This document shows positions 16,221 to 24,306 of a DNA stretch of 64,000 bases, piece after piece. The first letter of the stretch is position 1. Every line of letters begins with the position of its first letter. A model generated the notes under the pieces. That model saw nothing but the letters and a program-made list of their open reading frames with translations. It searched no databases and was not told where the DNA came from. The position numbers and the translations under genes are program-made. The stretch is from contig NZ_JAQSLN010000003.1 in the NCBI RefSeq assembly GCF_028649655.1, positions 62,001 through 126,000 on the forward strand. The letters run 5' to 3'. The stretch is from Halobacteriovorax sp. GB3. GTDB taxonomy: Bacteria > Bdellovibrionota > Bacteriovoracia > Bacteriovoracales > Bacteriovoracaceae.

Positions 16221-17362
16221 TGAAGTTTTGTTTTAGTGCAATTATTTTACTTTTTACGATGCAAACACTTGCTGTGAATCTCAAAAAGAGAGAGAAAAAC
16301 CCAACATCTGTTTATCGCGTAAAAAGTATTGTTACTAAAGTAAAAGAAGATGATCTCATTAAAACACTTCGCGATTTTATTAAAAATAACAGACCTTCTC
16401 GTATGGTGGGAACGGCCAGTCATGAAAAAGTCGCTTCATGGCTAGTAGAAGAAATTAAAAGAAAAGATCCAAACTCTAAGGGCCTTGTCATAGTCGATGA
16501 ATTTGAACCAGACTTGGAAAGAGCGAAAAAGAGTTATCTTCAAGAGTTTCAAAATGAAATCGTTGGCAAGTTTCAACCAGGTGATAAGATTTATCAACGA
16601 TGGGATTCTTTCACGAAGAATATGATCAAGAGGTTGGATTCATTTAAGGGAATAAAGGGAAAGAACGTTATTTGGGAAAAGAAAGGTTCTAAGTATCCAA
16701 ATGAAGTTCTTCTTCTTGGTGCCCATTATGACACAGTGATATTTGATAAGAAGAATATGGTTGTTAATAATAAAGGACGACAACCAGGTGCAGATAATAA
16801 TGGCACAGGAGTTTCAGCTCTTTTACAAATGATTGAACTTCTCTCGCAAGTTGAGATTCAAAAAACAATTCGTATTGTCTTCTTTGATTTTCAGGAATTC
16901 GATTTTCTAGGGGCCAGGGCCTATTTAAAAAAATACGAAACACCTCTTAAAGAAGAAAATTTCAATGGTATGGTCAATGTTCTCATGCTCGGCCACGATA
17001 CTAAAAATGAAGATAAAGAAAAAAAGTATGGAAATTTCAAGGCCTATGGAAGAAAGGGGATGGGTGGGCCCTCTTCGCACGATAAAGCTCTTTTTGATAT
17101 GCTAAACGTTGCTGGAAAGAAAATGTCTAGTCACATCGACTTTGAATACGTTGGCAATAATTTCAATACAGGTGATCATCTTCCTTTTTGGGAAAATGGG
17201 TATCCAGCCGTGACTTTCACCCAAAACTGGGAGAGTGATTACAATAGTAAAAATCATCATACATCAAATGATTTTGTTGAAACGATTAATTTCAAAAGCT
17301 TCTATCATTCTTTTCTCTATCTCAGTGGTTCTGTCATTTCTTGGGCCATGGAGCTTAAGTAA
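16220..17362 (+). CDS. Exported M28-family peptidase-like protein
   Basis: A 380-residue protein with a signal peptide (MKFCFSAIILLFTMQTLA) and the M28 di-zinc aminopeptidase fold. Ligand-like motifs are LGAHYDTV (His), PGADNNGTG (bridging Asp), a Glu in FFDFQEFDFLGARAY, and the last His in HHTSNDFVETINF. In active M28 enzymes the third motif reads EE, the first Glu being the general base; here that residue is Gln. The usual Asp ligand after the next strand also seems altered (NVLMLGHD). It may be a glutaminyl-cyclase-like relative or a binding protein. It is coupled to the MnmA-like gene by a one-base overlap. Confidence 0.75.
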   Translation: MKFCFSAIILLFTMQTLAVNLKKREKNPTSVYRVKSIVTKVKEDDLIKTLRDFIKNNRPSRMVGTASHEKVASWLVEEIKRKDPNSKGLVIVDEFEPDLERAKKSYLQEFQNEIVGKFQPGDKIYQRWDSFTKNMIKRLDSFKGIKGKNVIWEKKGSKYPNEVLLLGAHYDTVIFDKKNMVVNNKGRQPGADNNGTGVSALLQMIELLSQVEIQKTIRIVFFDFQEFDFLGARAYLKKYETPLKEENFNGMVNVLMLGHDTKNEDKEKKYGNFKAYGRKGMGGPSSHDKALFDMLNVAGKKMSSHIDFEYVGNNFNTGDHLPFWENGYPAVTFTQNWESDYNSKNHHTSNDFVETINFKSFYHSFLYLSGSVISWAMELK

Positions 17363-17399
17363 AGATTGTTCATGAAATCAACTAATTGATTGCGCCAAA

Positions 17400-17425
17400 G
17401 GCCTATTCTAGTGTATTTATAGGCC
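17400..17425 (+). promoter_or_regulatory. Hairpin abutting the mnmA start codon
   Basis: GGCCTAT (17400-17406) and ATAGGCC (17419-17425) are perfect inverted repeats around a 12-base loop, and the second arm ends directly before the ATG at 17426. The only Shine-Dalgarno-like bases (AGG) are inside the 3' arm, so pairing would hinder initiation. Confidence 0.4.
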
Positions 17426-18574
17426 ATGGCGAGAATACACGATCAAAGAAAAAACGAAGAAATTACTGTCATTGTTGGAATGTCTGGGGGGGTTGATTCC
17501 TCGGCCAGTGCTGCTGTTTTAAAAGAGCAGGGCTACAATGTGATTGGAATGTTTATGAAAAACTGGGAAGAAAAAGATGAGTTTGGCGTTTGCCAATCGT
17601 CTAAAGAATTCGCAGACGTCGTTAAAGTGTGCGAGAAGCTCGATATTCCCTATTATTCCATCGATTTTGTAAAAGAGTATCGCGATAATGTCTTCAAGCA
17701 CTTTGTTGAAGAATACAAAGCGGGAATGACACCAAATCCCGATATTCTGTGTAACCGTGAAATCAAGTTTAAGGTCTTTTTAGAGAAGGCCATTGAGCTT
17801 GGCGCTGATTACTTAGCAACGGGACACTATTGTCAAAACCTCTTTCTCGATGGTGAAAACCGCCTAGTGAAAGGGAATGATGATAATAAAGATCAGACCT
17901 ACTTTCTCTATACAATGATGAAATCTAAACTTGATAAGGTTCTCTTTCCCATTGGTCATATTCCAAAGCCAGAAGTTAGAGAAATTGCTAAAAAGTATGA
18001 TCTTATCACTCATGATAAAAAAGATAGCACTGGGATTTGTTTCATTGGTGAGAGAAATTTTAAAAACTTCCTCTCTCAATATGTTCAAATGAAGGAAGGG
18101 AACTTTGAAACACTCGCTGGTGAGGTTGTAGGCAAGCACACAGGTTCTGTCTACTATACAATTGGCCAAAGAAAAGGGCTAGGCCTTGGTGGTCCTGGTG
18201 AGCCTTGGTATGTTGTTGACAAGGATATGGAGCGCAATGTGGTTATCGTTGAAAGAGGTGATCAACATCCGGCCCTTTATTGTGACTATCTCTATGCTGA
18301 TGAAATCTCTCTCGTTAGTGAGAGCTTCAATTTAGAGCTTCCTTATCGCTGTAAAGCTAAGGTTCGCTATCGCCAAAAAGACCAAGATTGTGTGATTACT
18401 GAATTTGATGGCAATAAAGTTAAAGTTGAATTTGACGTACCTCAAAGAGGGGTGGCCATCAGACAGAGTATTGTTTTCTACCAGACAATTGAAGGCCAAG
18501 AGGTCTGTCTGGGTGGGGCAATGATTGAATCAAAAGGGCCTAGCTACTTTGAGATGAACAAAGAACTACCATAG
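17426..18574 (+). CDS. mnmA: tRNA-specific 2-thiouridylase MnmA
   Basis: Makes the 2-thio group of s2U34 in tRNAs for Lys, Glu and Gln, using ATP and a persulfide relay. The 382-residue protein has the PP-loop SGGVDS (residues 20-25), catalytic C109 in NPDILCNREIKF, second catalytic C205 in STGICFIGER, the tRNA-binding QTYFLY segment, and the C-terminal barrel beginning HTGSVYYTIGQRKGLG. All residues missing from the upstream paralogue are present here. The ATG at 17426 is set by the family N-terminus; upstream ribosome-binding signal is weak and lies in a hairpin. It overlaps the convergent small Cys-rich gene by nine bases. Confidence 0.95.
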   Translation: MARIHDQRKNEEITVIVGMSGGVDSSASAAVLKEQGYNVIGMFMKNWEEKDEFGVCQSSKEFADVVKVCEKLDIPYYSIDFVKEYRDNVFKHFVEEYKAGMTPNPDILCNREIKFKVFLEKAIELGADYLATGHYCQNLFLDGENRLVKGNDDNKDQTYFLYTMMKSKLDKVLFPIGHIPKPEVREIAKKYDLITHDKKDSTGICFIGERNFKNFLSQYVQMKEGNFETLAGEVVGKHTGSVYYTIGQRKGLGLGGPGEPWYVVDKDMERNVVIVERGDQHPALYCDYLYADEISLVSESFNLELPYRCKAKVRYRQKDQDCVITEFDGNKVKVEFDVPQRGVAIRQSIVFYQTIEGQEVCLGGAMIESKGPSYFEMNKELP

Positions 18575-18781
18575 TTTAGGATCGTTAAGATCGAGCTCTT
18601 TTTTCTTCTCTCTAGCATTCGCTCGTTTTTCGTAGGCCATGCACTCGCTACCTGTTTCACGCTTAATGACCATCGAAGGAATACTGGCCGTTTCAAAGCC
18701 ATAAAAGCGACACCCTCTTGGGCTACGCGGGTCATAGGTTGATTTGTAGTACTTACATTTCATGCAACTGATTTGTTCCAT
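18566..18781 (-). CDS. Small four-Cys protein, probable metal-binding
   Basis: A 71-residue protein with the pattern CMKCKYY-x8-PRGCRFYGF and later GSECMAYE, giving four Cys likely to hold one metal ion. The layout (CxxC, then Gly-Cys followed by an aromatic-Gly-Phe turn, a PSMV segment, then Ser-x-Cys) recalls a widespread family of short uncharacterised proteobacterial proteins. No function is known to me. The C-terminal 25 residues are charged and probably flexible. The start is preceded by GGAGGC on its strand. It overlaps the 3' end of mnmA. Confidence 0.6.
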   Translation of the reverse strand: MEQISCMKCKYYKSTYDPRSPRGCRFYGFETASIPSMVIKRETGSECMAYEKRANAREKKKELDLNDPKLW

Positions 18782-19057
18782 AAAAGCCTCCTCATTTATT
18801 ATCTCCTGTAAAAAAACGCCTTAAAAGTGGGAAAGAATTATAGGGGTGTCTAGAAAAAATACATCACAAGTGGTGGAATTCATTGATCTTTTTTTTGTAT
18901 GATTCCTAGACGATGTCACAATTTAAGACAATCTTAGCTTGTTAAGAAAACTAAATATTAGCAGCTTAGGACAACTTATGTTGGCATGTCCTGTGCATTA
19001 ACTAGCGTGGATACTTTAAATCCATGAGAAGAAACTTTATTAACTTATTGGACGGAA
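18782..19057. other. Gene-free spacer with a sigma-54 promoter
   Basis: This 276-bp spacer between the divergent four-Cys and acidic-protein genes has no coding frame. It is AT-rich and contains the sigma-54 element at 18982. The part from 18840 to 18960 would be the natural position for enhancer-binding-protein sites. I see no clear dyad there. Confidence 0.5.
18982..18997 (+). promoter_or_regulatory. Sigma-54 (RpoN) promoter of the acidic-protein gene
   Basis: TGGCATGTCCTGTGCA has GG and GC at the -24/-12 spacing of RpoN promoters (only the first T of TTGC differs). The predicted start near 19008 leaves a leader of about 50 bases before the ATG at 19058. It shares TTGGCAT and a 12-base GG-to-GC spacing with the element at 7382. 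Confidence 0.7.
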
Positions 19058-19408
19058 ATGAAAGACTTAGAAAAATTGTTGGATTCAAGCACTGATGAGA
19101 ATCTCGTCATGTTCCCTGCTGCTAAAAATTATGCGCCTGATCCAGAGGAGGTCCTCGATGACCCTCTCAATGATCTTTTAAACGAATTTTCTGAGTATGA
19201 AGACGAAGACTTTGTTGACTACTATGAAGATGAGCAACTTGAAGCGCGAGCTCTCGATGAGGCGAAGGCCCTTGTTGATTCATATAATGACAATCAAAGT
19301 TTAGGCCTTTTTGAGAGAATGAATCAAAAAGTAGATCGCTTAGAAGAGAGTACCAAGCGTGTGCGCTTTTATTTAAGCGAGCTTGATTTCTATATTGATA
19401 AACGCTAA
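19058..19408 (+). CDS. Acidic cytoplasmic protein of unknown function
   Basis: A 116-residue protein with no signal peptide or membrane segment. Residues 28-70 are very rich in Asp and Glu (DPEEVLDDPLND, EYEDEDFVDYYEDE). The C-terminal 45 residues look like an amphipathic helix or coiled coil (LFERMNQKVDRLEESTKRV). Such a protein could be a binding partner or an anti-activator, but no family was recognised. The start is supported by GGACGGAA. Transcription from the RpoN promoter at 18982 suggests regulated, perhaps growth-phase- or surface-linked, expression. A tRNA-Leu gene follows. Confidence 0.6.
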   Translation: MKDLEKLLDSSTDENLVMFPAAKNYAPDPEEVLDDPLNDLLNEFSEYEDEDFVDYYEDEQLEARALDEAKALVDSYNDNQSLGLFERMNQKVDRLEESTKRVRFYLSELDFYIDKR

Positions 19409-19514
19409 AAACAATCTCTTTACGCTGTATGTAGTTAAAAAAAGAAGAGCTTTTTGAAAAAAGAGCTTGTCATATTGTAGAATCCTCATTAAATTAATTT
19501 CTACATTTCATGCT

Positions 19515-19599
19515 GCCCAGGTGGTGAAATTGGTAAACACGCACGGTTGAGGGCCGTGTGCCGCAAGGCTTGCTGGTTCAAGTCCAGTTCTGGGCACCA
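19515..19599 (+). tRNA. tRNA-Leu (anticodon GAG)
   Basis: An 85-base cloverleaf with encoded CCA. The acceptor stem is GCCCAGG with TTCTGGGC, the anticodon stem CACGG/CCGTG holds the loop TTGAGGG (anticodon GAG), a long variable arm of class II type follows (TGCCGCAAGGCT region), and the T loop reads GGTTCAAGTCC. The long variable arm and GAG identify leucine. Confidence 0.95.
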
Positions 19600-19621
19600 T
19601 TCTTACATTCTAAGAATAGTT

Positions 19622-19653
19622 AAAAAGGAATCCTGATAGGATTCCTTTTTTTT
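19622..19653 (+). terminator. Intrinsic terminator after tRNA-Leu
   Basis: AAAAAGGAATCCT and AGGATTCCTTTTT form a 13-bp stem with a three-base loop followed by further T residues, 23 bases after the CCA end. Confidence 0.9.
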
Positions 19654-19777
19654 GTCCTTTTTGTGTCTAAATAATAACACCTCTTATAATCTTTTCATTT
19701 AGTAACAAAAAATTAGTTAATGATAGCAATATGAAAACATTGTTAATGGAACAAATAAAAACAATGTGGAGATACTT

Positions 19778-20215
19778 ATGAAAAAGTTATTACTTGGTCT
19801 ATCACTTCTATCCGTTGCGAGCTCATTTGCGAGTGATTGCAATGTCTATTTAAATTCGGCCAAAGGTGAATCCAATCGTCTCTACCAACTTGAGGATCGA
19901 CTTGTGAAGCAAAACTACAATATTGTTCAATCGAATGAAGAGGCGAATATTGAAGTTAAAACAATTTCTACAGGGTGCCTTAAAACCATGGGTTATGGAA
20001 AACATTCATGCACGCAAGTTTATGCCCTTGTAGAGTATAGGACGAATGGTAGTACTGATACTGTTCTTAAGGGGAGCGAACTGCTTGTGAGTGGAAATCC
20101 CAAGGACGGTAAAATGATGAAAGTCTTCGCTGGAGAAGATTCCTCAAAGTTTGGCCTCGTCTCTTATGACGACGCTTTTTCTCGTGCACTCTCTAAAATT
20201 GAACGTTGTCAGTAA
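19778..20215 (+). CDS. Small secreted protein of unknown function
   Basis: A 145-residue protein with signal peptide MKKLLLGLSLLSVASSFA. The mature chain has four Cys (SDCNVYL, STGCLKTM, HSCTQVY, IERCQ) likely to form disulfides. Its alternating strands resemble a small alpha/beta periplasmic domain. No family was recognised. ATG at 19778 is preferred to an in-frame GTG at 19766 because GGAG at 19768 then sits at the right distance and the signal peptide starts properly. A hairpin GAAGGTTCA/TGAACCTTC (20232-20256) follows but lacks a T-run. Confidence 0.55.
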   Translation: MKKLLLGLSLLSVASSFASDCNVYLNSAKGESNRLYQLEDRLVKQNYNIVQSNEEANIEVKTISTGCLKTMGYGKHSCTQVYALVEYRTNGSTDTVLKGSELLVSGNPKDGKMMKVFAGEDSSKFGLVSYDDAFSRALSKIERCQ

Positions 20216-20365
20216 GAACATCGGATATAGGGAAGGTTCATTCTTTGTGAACCTTCTCATACTAACTTAACAGTTTTCTAACGGAGCATTCCCTTGCTTT
20301 CCACAATTTTTGATGATAATTAGTGCTCAAGAAACATCGTTTAACCTCTATCCTTGGGACTTATT

Positions 20366-20725
20366 ATGAAAGTAATCATCGCTCTTTCTTTACTCCTTTC
20401 TTTAAATGTAACTATGGCAAAAACTCAATGTGAGAAACCACTTGGTGTTTATACTGATTTAGAAATGGTTTTGAATCAATTTGTTTTTAACAACGGAAAC
20501 CCTAATTGGGGGGACTGGTGTTATGAACTTGAATCTAAAAACGAGAGTATTCAATGTAATGAAGAACTAAATAAATGGGATGAGTTTGTTACTTGCGAAG
20601 TTACAAGATATGACAGTAGTTGTAGAAGATGGGCAGATAAAGAAGGCTTTGCTTCTTCACACTCGGAGTACGAGCAATTTATTGATAAATGTATCACTGA
20701 AAACTTTAGAATGCTTCTAGATTAA
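20366..20725 (+). CDS. Small Cys-rich secreted protein of unknown function
   Basis: A 119-residue protein with signal peptide MKVIIALSLLLSLNVTMA. The mature part has six Cys (TQCEKP, DWCYEL, IQCNEE, VTCEVT, SSCRRW, DKCITE) and several Trp, which suggests a compact disulfide-rich extracytoplasmic domain. No family recognised. An in-frame TTG at 20354 is a less likely start. Its last 20 bases overlap the convergent CocE-type hydrolase gene. Confidence 0.55.
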   Translation: MKVIIALSLLLSLNVTMAKTQCEKPLGVYTDLEMVLNQFVFNNGNPNWGDWCYELESKNESIQCNEELNKWDEFVTCEVTRYDSSCRRWADKEGFASSHSEYEQFIDKCITENFRMLLD

Positions 20726-22508
20726 GAAGTTTACTAATTTGAGCTTTCTTTCTAAGTAGAGTCAATTCAATTGACTCTACTTCAAGCTTTTCTTTAGCAT
20801 CTTTTGTTTCATTATCTCTTTTAATTAAATAAAGTGTCATTTCGTTTTCAAGGTCTAGATGTGAAAAGAATGTAAAATTACTTGTCGCAGATGACTGTCG
20901 ATCGCCTTTTTCATTGATATAGATATTACCAATGTTGAGACTTTGTTGTGGTAAGTTTTTTTGCTTTAATAAGAGAGAGAAATCCGTGGTTTTAACAGTA
21001 TTTTCATTTCTTATTTTATGCTTCACTTCGATTCTTATTGGACCAAAGAATATTCCAAGCTCGTGACTATTAATTTTAAAAAATTGAATAGTGGAATTTC
21101 CATTTTGGATATCGTGCGAATACTTAAATTTAAATGTTACTTTTTCAAAACTAGACTCGAAGTCTTTGGAAGAATCGTAACAATTCTCTTTCGTTAGTGG
21201 ATTATAGGCCAAAGGATTGACGCCAAAATTAAAGCTTGCTGTTGTCGCGCAAAACTTTCTTCCGTACATGAGATCTTTCATCATATTTGTGAATGATGAT
21301 TTTGATTGTTCTCTTTGTGAAAATCTTTTTAGAAGCGATCTCTCAGTAACATCGGAGTGCCCATCAGGGTGGAGAATAAAATAATTATCTTCTCTATCTT
21401 CTAAATCCTTGAAGTTTTCATAGCTATCAAGACTGTCTTGATCAGAAAAGGCCCCGCCCGCATGAACAATTGAAAAACTTGTTTGCTTAATCTTCTCTAT
21501 GAAGGTCCTGTGTTCTTTTTCATTTTTCTCATCATTGGCCACTGCATCTAGATTGAAACTTGAAAATCCCGTTTCATTTAGCAAGGGATCAATCTGGTTG
21601 TAGTTATAGTTTTGACTTATACGATAGAGAGAAGGCCAGACTCTCTCATAGTTTGCAATATGTGAGTTAACAGCAATCTCATAGGCGAGCTTTCCAAGAA
21701 CCGAGCCACCATTAGAGAGGCTATGACGATTCTTGTTCGTCGGCGCGCTGGAGGCTATTGTTGCAATGATGCTTGGATGATTGGTGCTGGCTCCAGCAAG
21801 AGCAAGAGACCCTGGATAAGATGTTCCTATGAGAATCACTTTACCGTTACTCCATGATTGCTTTTCTATCCAGTCCATTGTTGCACTAGCATCTTTAGCT
21901 TCCTTTTCTAAGTTAAGCCACTTAAACACTCCTGTGTTTAGGACTGAGCCAGCTATGGGTTGAATGATCACATTGTAACCAAGCCCTACATATCTAAAGT
22001 AGTCTTTTAGATAGTGCTTAGGAGAAGCGAGATGGTAGGGCGTTCTCATTAAAATAGTTGTTTTTAAATTCTTCTTCGTCGGGATCATAACCCTTGTTAC
22101 GAGTTGATCACCATTGGATGAGATAATTGTTTGTTTACTTGTAAAACTTGGAACTTTTGTTAAATAAAAGGGTGTAAATGTTCCTTTTAAAGGATCAGTT
22201 CCTGTAACAAGCACAACTGAGTCACTTAATGTTTTATAAACCTTAACAGGGCCTTCGCTTAGAAGGAGTTCTCTTTTATCGCAAGCTCCTTCTAGTGCTA
22301 GTTTGAGTAAAGGGTCTTCTTCGATTGTTATTGCTGTACGTGCTCTCATCTCAAATTGAGAATCTTTAAAATCATGTTTCAAAAATGCGCAAAGGTAGTC
22401 TATGTTTTTTGCATAGCTATTTGTTTGAAAACCAAAAGAAGATAAGATCAAGATATAGAAGAAATCTCTAAGGTTTAGTTGTTTAAAAGATTGTATTTTC
22501 AATGTCAT
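20706..22508 (-). CDS. Exported CocE/NonD-type alpha/beta hydrolase (S15-like)
   Basis: A protein of about 600 residues related to cocaine esterase, X-Pro dipeptidyl-peptidase and alpha-amino-acid ester hydrolases. The N-terminal part after a signal-like hydrophobic stretch carries MIPTKKNLKTTILMRTPYH, the family's opening strand. The nucleophile elbow is GTSYPGS (Ser in GxSYxG), followed by the TIASSAP segment, and a His candidate sits in HPDGHSDV. The C-terminal part is a beta jelly roll as in this family. The ATG at 22508 gives the signal peptide; a TTG at 22532 is an alternative start. It would hydrolyse esters or peptides outside the cytoplasm. Confidence 0.75.
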   Translation of the reverse strand: MTLKIQSFKQLNLRDFFYILILSSFGFQTNSYAKNIDYLCAFLKHDFKDSQFEMRARTAITIEEDPLLKLALEGACDKRELLLSEGPVKVYKTLSDSVVLVTGTDPLKGTFTPFYLTKVPSFTSKQTIISSNGDQLVTRVMIPTKKNLKTTILMRTPYHLASPKHYLKDYFRYVGLGYNVIIQPIAGSVLNTGVFKWLNLEKEAKDASATMDWIEKQSWSNGKVILIGTSYPGSLALAGASTNHPSIIATIASSAPTNKNRHSLSNGGSVLGKLAYEIAVNSHIANYERVWPSLYRISQNYNYNQIDPLLNETGFSSFNLDAVANDEKNEKEHRTFIEKIKQTSFSIVHAGGAFSDQDSLDSYENFKDLEDREDNYFILHPDGHSDVTERSLLKRFSQREQSKSSFTNMMKDLMYGRKFCATTASFNFGVNPLAYNPLTKENCYDSSKDFESSFEKVTFKFKYSHDIQNGNSTIQFFKINSHELGIFFGPIRIEVKHKIRNENTVKTTDFSLLLKQKNLPQQSLNIGNIYINEKGDRQSSATSNFTFFSHLDLENEMTLYLIKRDNETKDAKEKLEVESIELTLLRKKAQISKLLNLEAF

Positions 22509-22638
22509 TTCCTGATTCGATGATTCATCCAAAATATCATTAAATAATTTATGGATATCAATCTTTGTAAATATTACCCAAGAAATGACTGAATATCGTG
22601 TTATTGATTTAATTGGCGAGCTTAAAAAAGGAATTAAA

Positions 22639-23337
22639 ATGATAGATAAAAATAAAATTAAAGTGGTTGCTTTTGATGCTGACGATACCCTTTGGGTAAA
22701 CGAGCCTTTTTTTAGAAGTGCAGAAGCAAAGTTTTTTCAAATTTTAGAAAAATATATCGAAAAAAGAGATTTTCAAGATGAACTTTATGCCAATGAAGTT
22801 AAGAATTTACATCTCTTTGGCTATGGGGCCAAGGGCTTTATGCTCTCTATGATTGAAACCGCCCTAGAGTTAACAAATTATAAAATTTCTGGGGAAGACA
22901 TTCAGATTATCATTAATATGGGTAAGGAAATCCTTTCTTATCCAATCAACAAGTATGAGGGAATAGATGATGTTCTCAAAAAACTTGGAGAGAATTACAA
23001 AGTGATTTGTATTACAAAAGGTGATCTTCTTGATCAAGAAAGTAAGGTTGCTCGCTCTGGTCTTGGCGATTATTTTGAAGAAGTTCACGTCGTCAATGAG
23101 AAGAATCCTGAGACCTACCAAAATATTTTAAATGGCCACAACATCGATGTAAGTGAATTTATCATGATTGGAAATTCGATGAAATCAGATGTTCTTCCTG
23201 TCGTTGAGCTAGGAGCAAGTGCTGTCCATATTCCATGTGTTGCACAATGGGCCCATGAAGTCGTCGAGCCTTCCCGTGAGCAAAGAGAAAAGTTTTTGGA
23301 ACTTAAAAAAGCTACAGAGTTGTTAAATTATCTATAA
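22639..23337 (+). CDS. HAD-superfamily phosphatase
   Basis: A 232-residue soluble hydrolase with HAD motif I VVAFDADDTLW, a helical cap (residues about 25-105), motif II VICITKGD, a Lys-region near VARSGLGDYF, and motif IV MIGNSMKSDVLPVVELGA. The layout is of subfamily I with a C1 cap, like pyrimidine or phosphoglycolate phosphatases; the substrate cannot be told. ATG at 22639 is chosen because AAAGGAATT lies before it; an upstream in-frame ATG at 22585 would add 18 residues with no family support. It ends at a bidirectional terminator. Confidence 0.8.
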   Translation: MIDKNKIKVVAFDADDTLWVNEPFFRSAEAKFFQILEKYIEKRDFQDELYANEVKNLHLFGYGAKGFMLSMIETALELTNYKISGEDIQIIINMGKEILSYPINKYEGIDDVLKKLGENYKVICITKGDLLDQESKVARSGLGDYFEEVHVVNEKNPETYQNILNGHNIDVSEFIMIGNSMKSDVLPVVELGASAVHIPCVAQWAHEVVEPSREQREKFLELKKATELLNYL

Positions 23338-23366
23338 AAAAGGCCTCTTTAAACGAGGCCTTTTTT
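23336..23366. terminator. Bidirectional intrinsic terminator
   Basis: AAAAAAGGCCTC (23336-23347) and GAGGCCTTTTTT (23355-23366) form a 12-bp stem between the convergent HAD phosphatase gene and the gene ending at 23365. Confidence 0.9.
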
Positions 23367-24306
23367 ATTCCATCTTTTCAATTTTCAATGTTCTCAAATA
23401 TTCCTCGGGCCTTACGATAAAGTGTGCTGGAAATTTTGAGAGATAGTATTCATCATTGTAGCATTCATTATTTGGGTCAAAATCGATTTCTTTCATCTTT
23501 TGATAGAAGCTTCGGGCCTGTTTGATTCTCTCATTATAATCGAGAAAATCGGGTGTTCTTAGGTACGACTCTTCTTTGAAACACTCAAGGTTCATCGTTG
23601 TTCTAAGTCCTGTTAAGGGAGTGAGAAATAATTTTTCTACTAGTCTTGAAGGGACGTTTCTTAAAGTCATCTGTAAAAGAGAGTTAAGTTGCGTGTAGGT
23701 TTCTTTCAATGTGTTTTGAATGATGAGACGATGTTCCCAATCGACAAATAATTCAAAGTGCTCATCCATTGTTTTCTCTGGAAGTGTGATTCCATTTTCA
23801 ATGGCCCAGTTCATATCTTCAAAGGCCCAGTAGAGATAGCTTGTTCTTCGATAGACTTCAAAGAGTTCATCATCTTTTTCAAATGGGTTATTTGAAGGTA
23901 CCGATAATTTATTTGCATGAAGTTTCTTTGCCCAAGTATAGGCAAAGTATAGGTGAGTGACCATAAAGCGATTTAGTGAGCGAAGCTCTTTTCCCCACAT
24001 ATTAAAATCTTTCATCATCTCTTTCATTTTGAAAAAGAGGAGAGTTCTCTTTGCTTTATCTGTCAAATAACTCGATGTCTCAATACCAAGAGTGAGGTGA
24101 GAGATTGAAAGTGCAAAGGGAAAGTTCTTTTTGGAATCTAAGTAGAGCGAGTGCAAAAAGAGTGCTCTTTGTCCCATATCATCGACATCGCCACTGATGG
24201 CCTTCGCTTCATTAAGGGACTGTCTCGCTAGATCAATTGTTAGCTCTTGTTGTTGATTAGCAAAAGAGGAAGTGATGGTTATAAGTAATATGAGTAAATA
24301 CTTCAT
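23365..24306 (-). CDS. Exported helical protein of unknown function
   Basis: A 313-residue protein with signal peptide MKYLLILLITITSSFA. The mature chain is almost all helical and rich in aromatic residues (YLYWAFEDMNWAIENG, WAKKLHANKL), with two Cys late in the chain. No catalytic motif or family was recognised. It is the second gene of a two-gene unit: its ATG overlaps the stop of the upstream gene by one base, so it is translated with the 356-residue partner. The two products share helical, Tyr/Trp-rich character and may be distant relatives. Confidence 0.55.
   Translation of the reverse strand: MKYLLILLITITSSFANQQQELTIDLARQSLNEAKAISGDVDDMGQRALFLHSLYLDSKKNFPFALSISHLTLGIETSSYLTDKAKRTLLFFKMKEMMKDFNMWGKELRSLNRFMVTHLYFAYTWAKKLHANKLSVPSNNPFEKDDELFEVYRRTSYLYWAFEDMNWAIENGITLPEKTMDEHFELFVDWEHRLIIQNTLKETYTQLNSLLQMTLRNVPSRLVEKLFLTPLTGLRTTMNLECFKEESYLRTPDFLDYNERIKQARSFYQKMKEIDFDPNNECYNDEYYLSKFPAHFIVRPEEYLRTLKIEKME

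Noticed and set aside
20280-20296. Sigma-54-like sequence CGGAGCATTCCCTTGC
   Set aside because: GG and GC are one base too far apart for an RpoN promoter and the flanks do not match.
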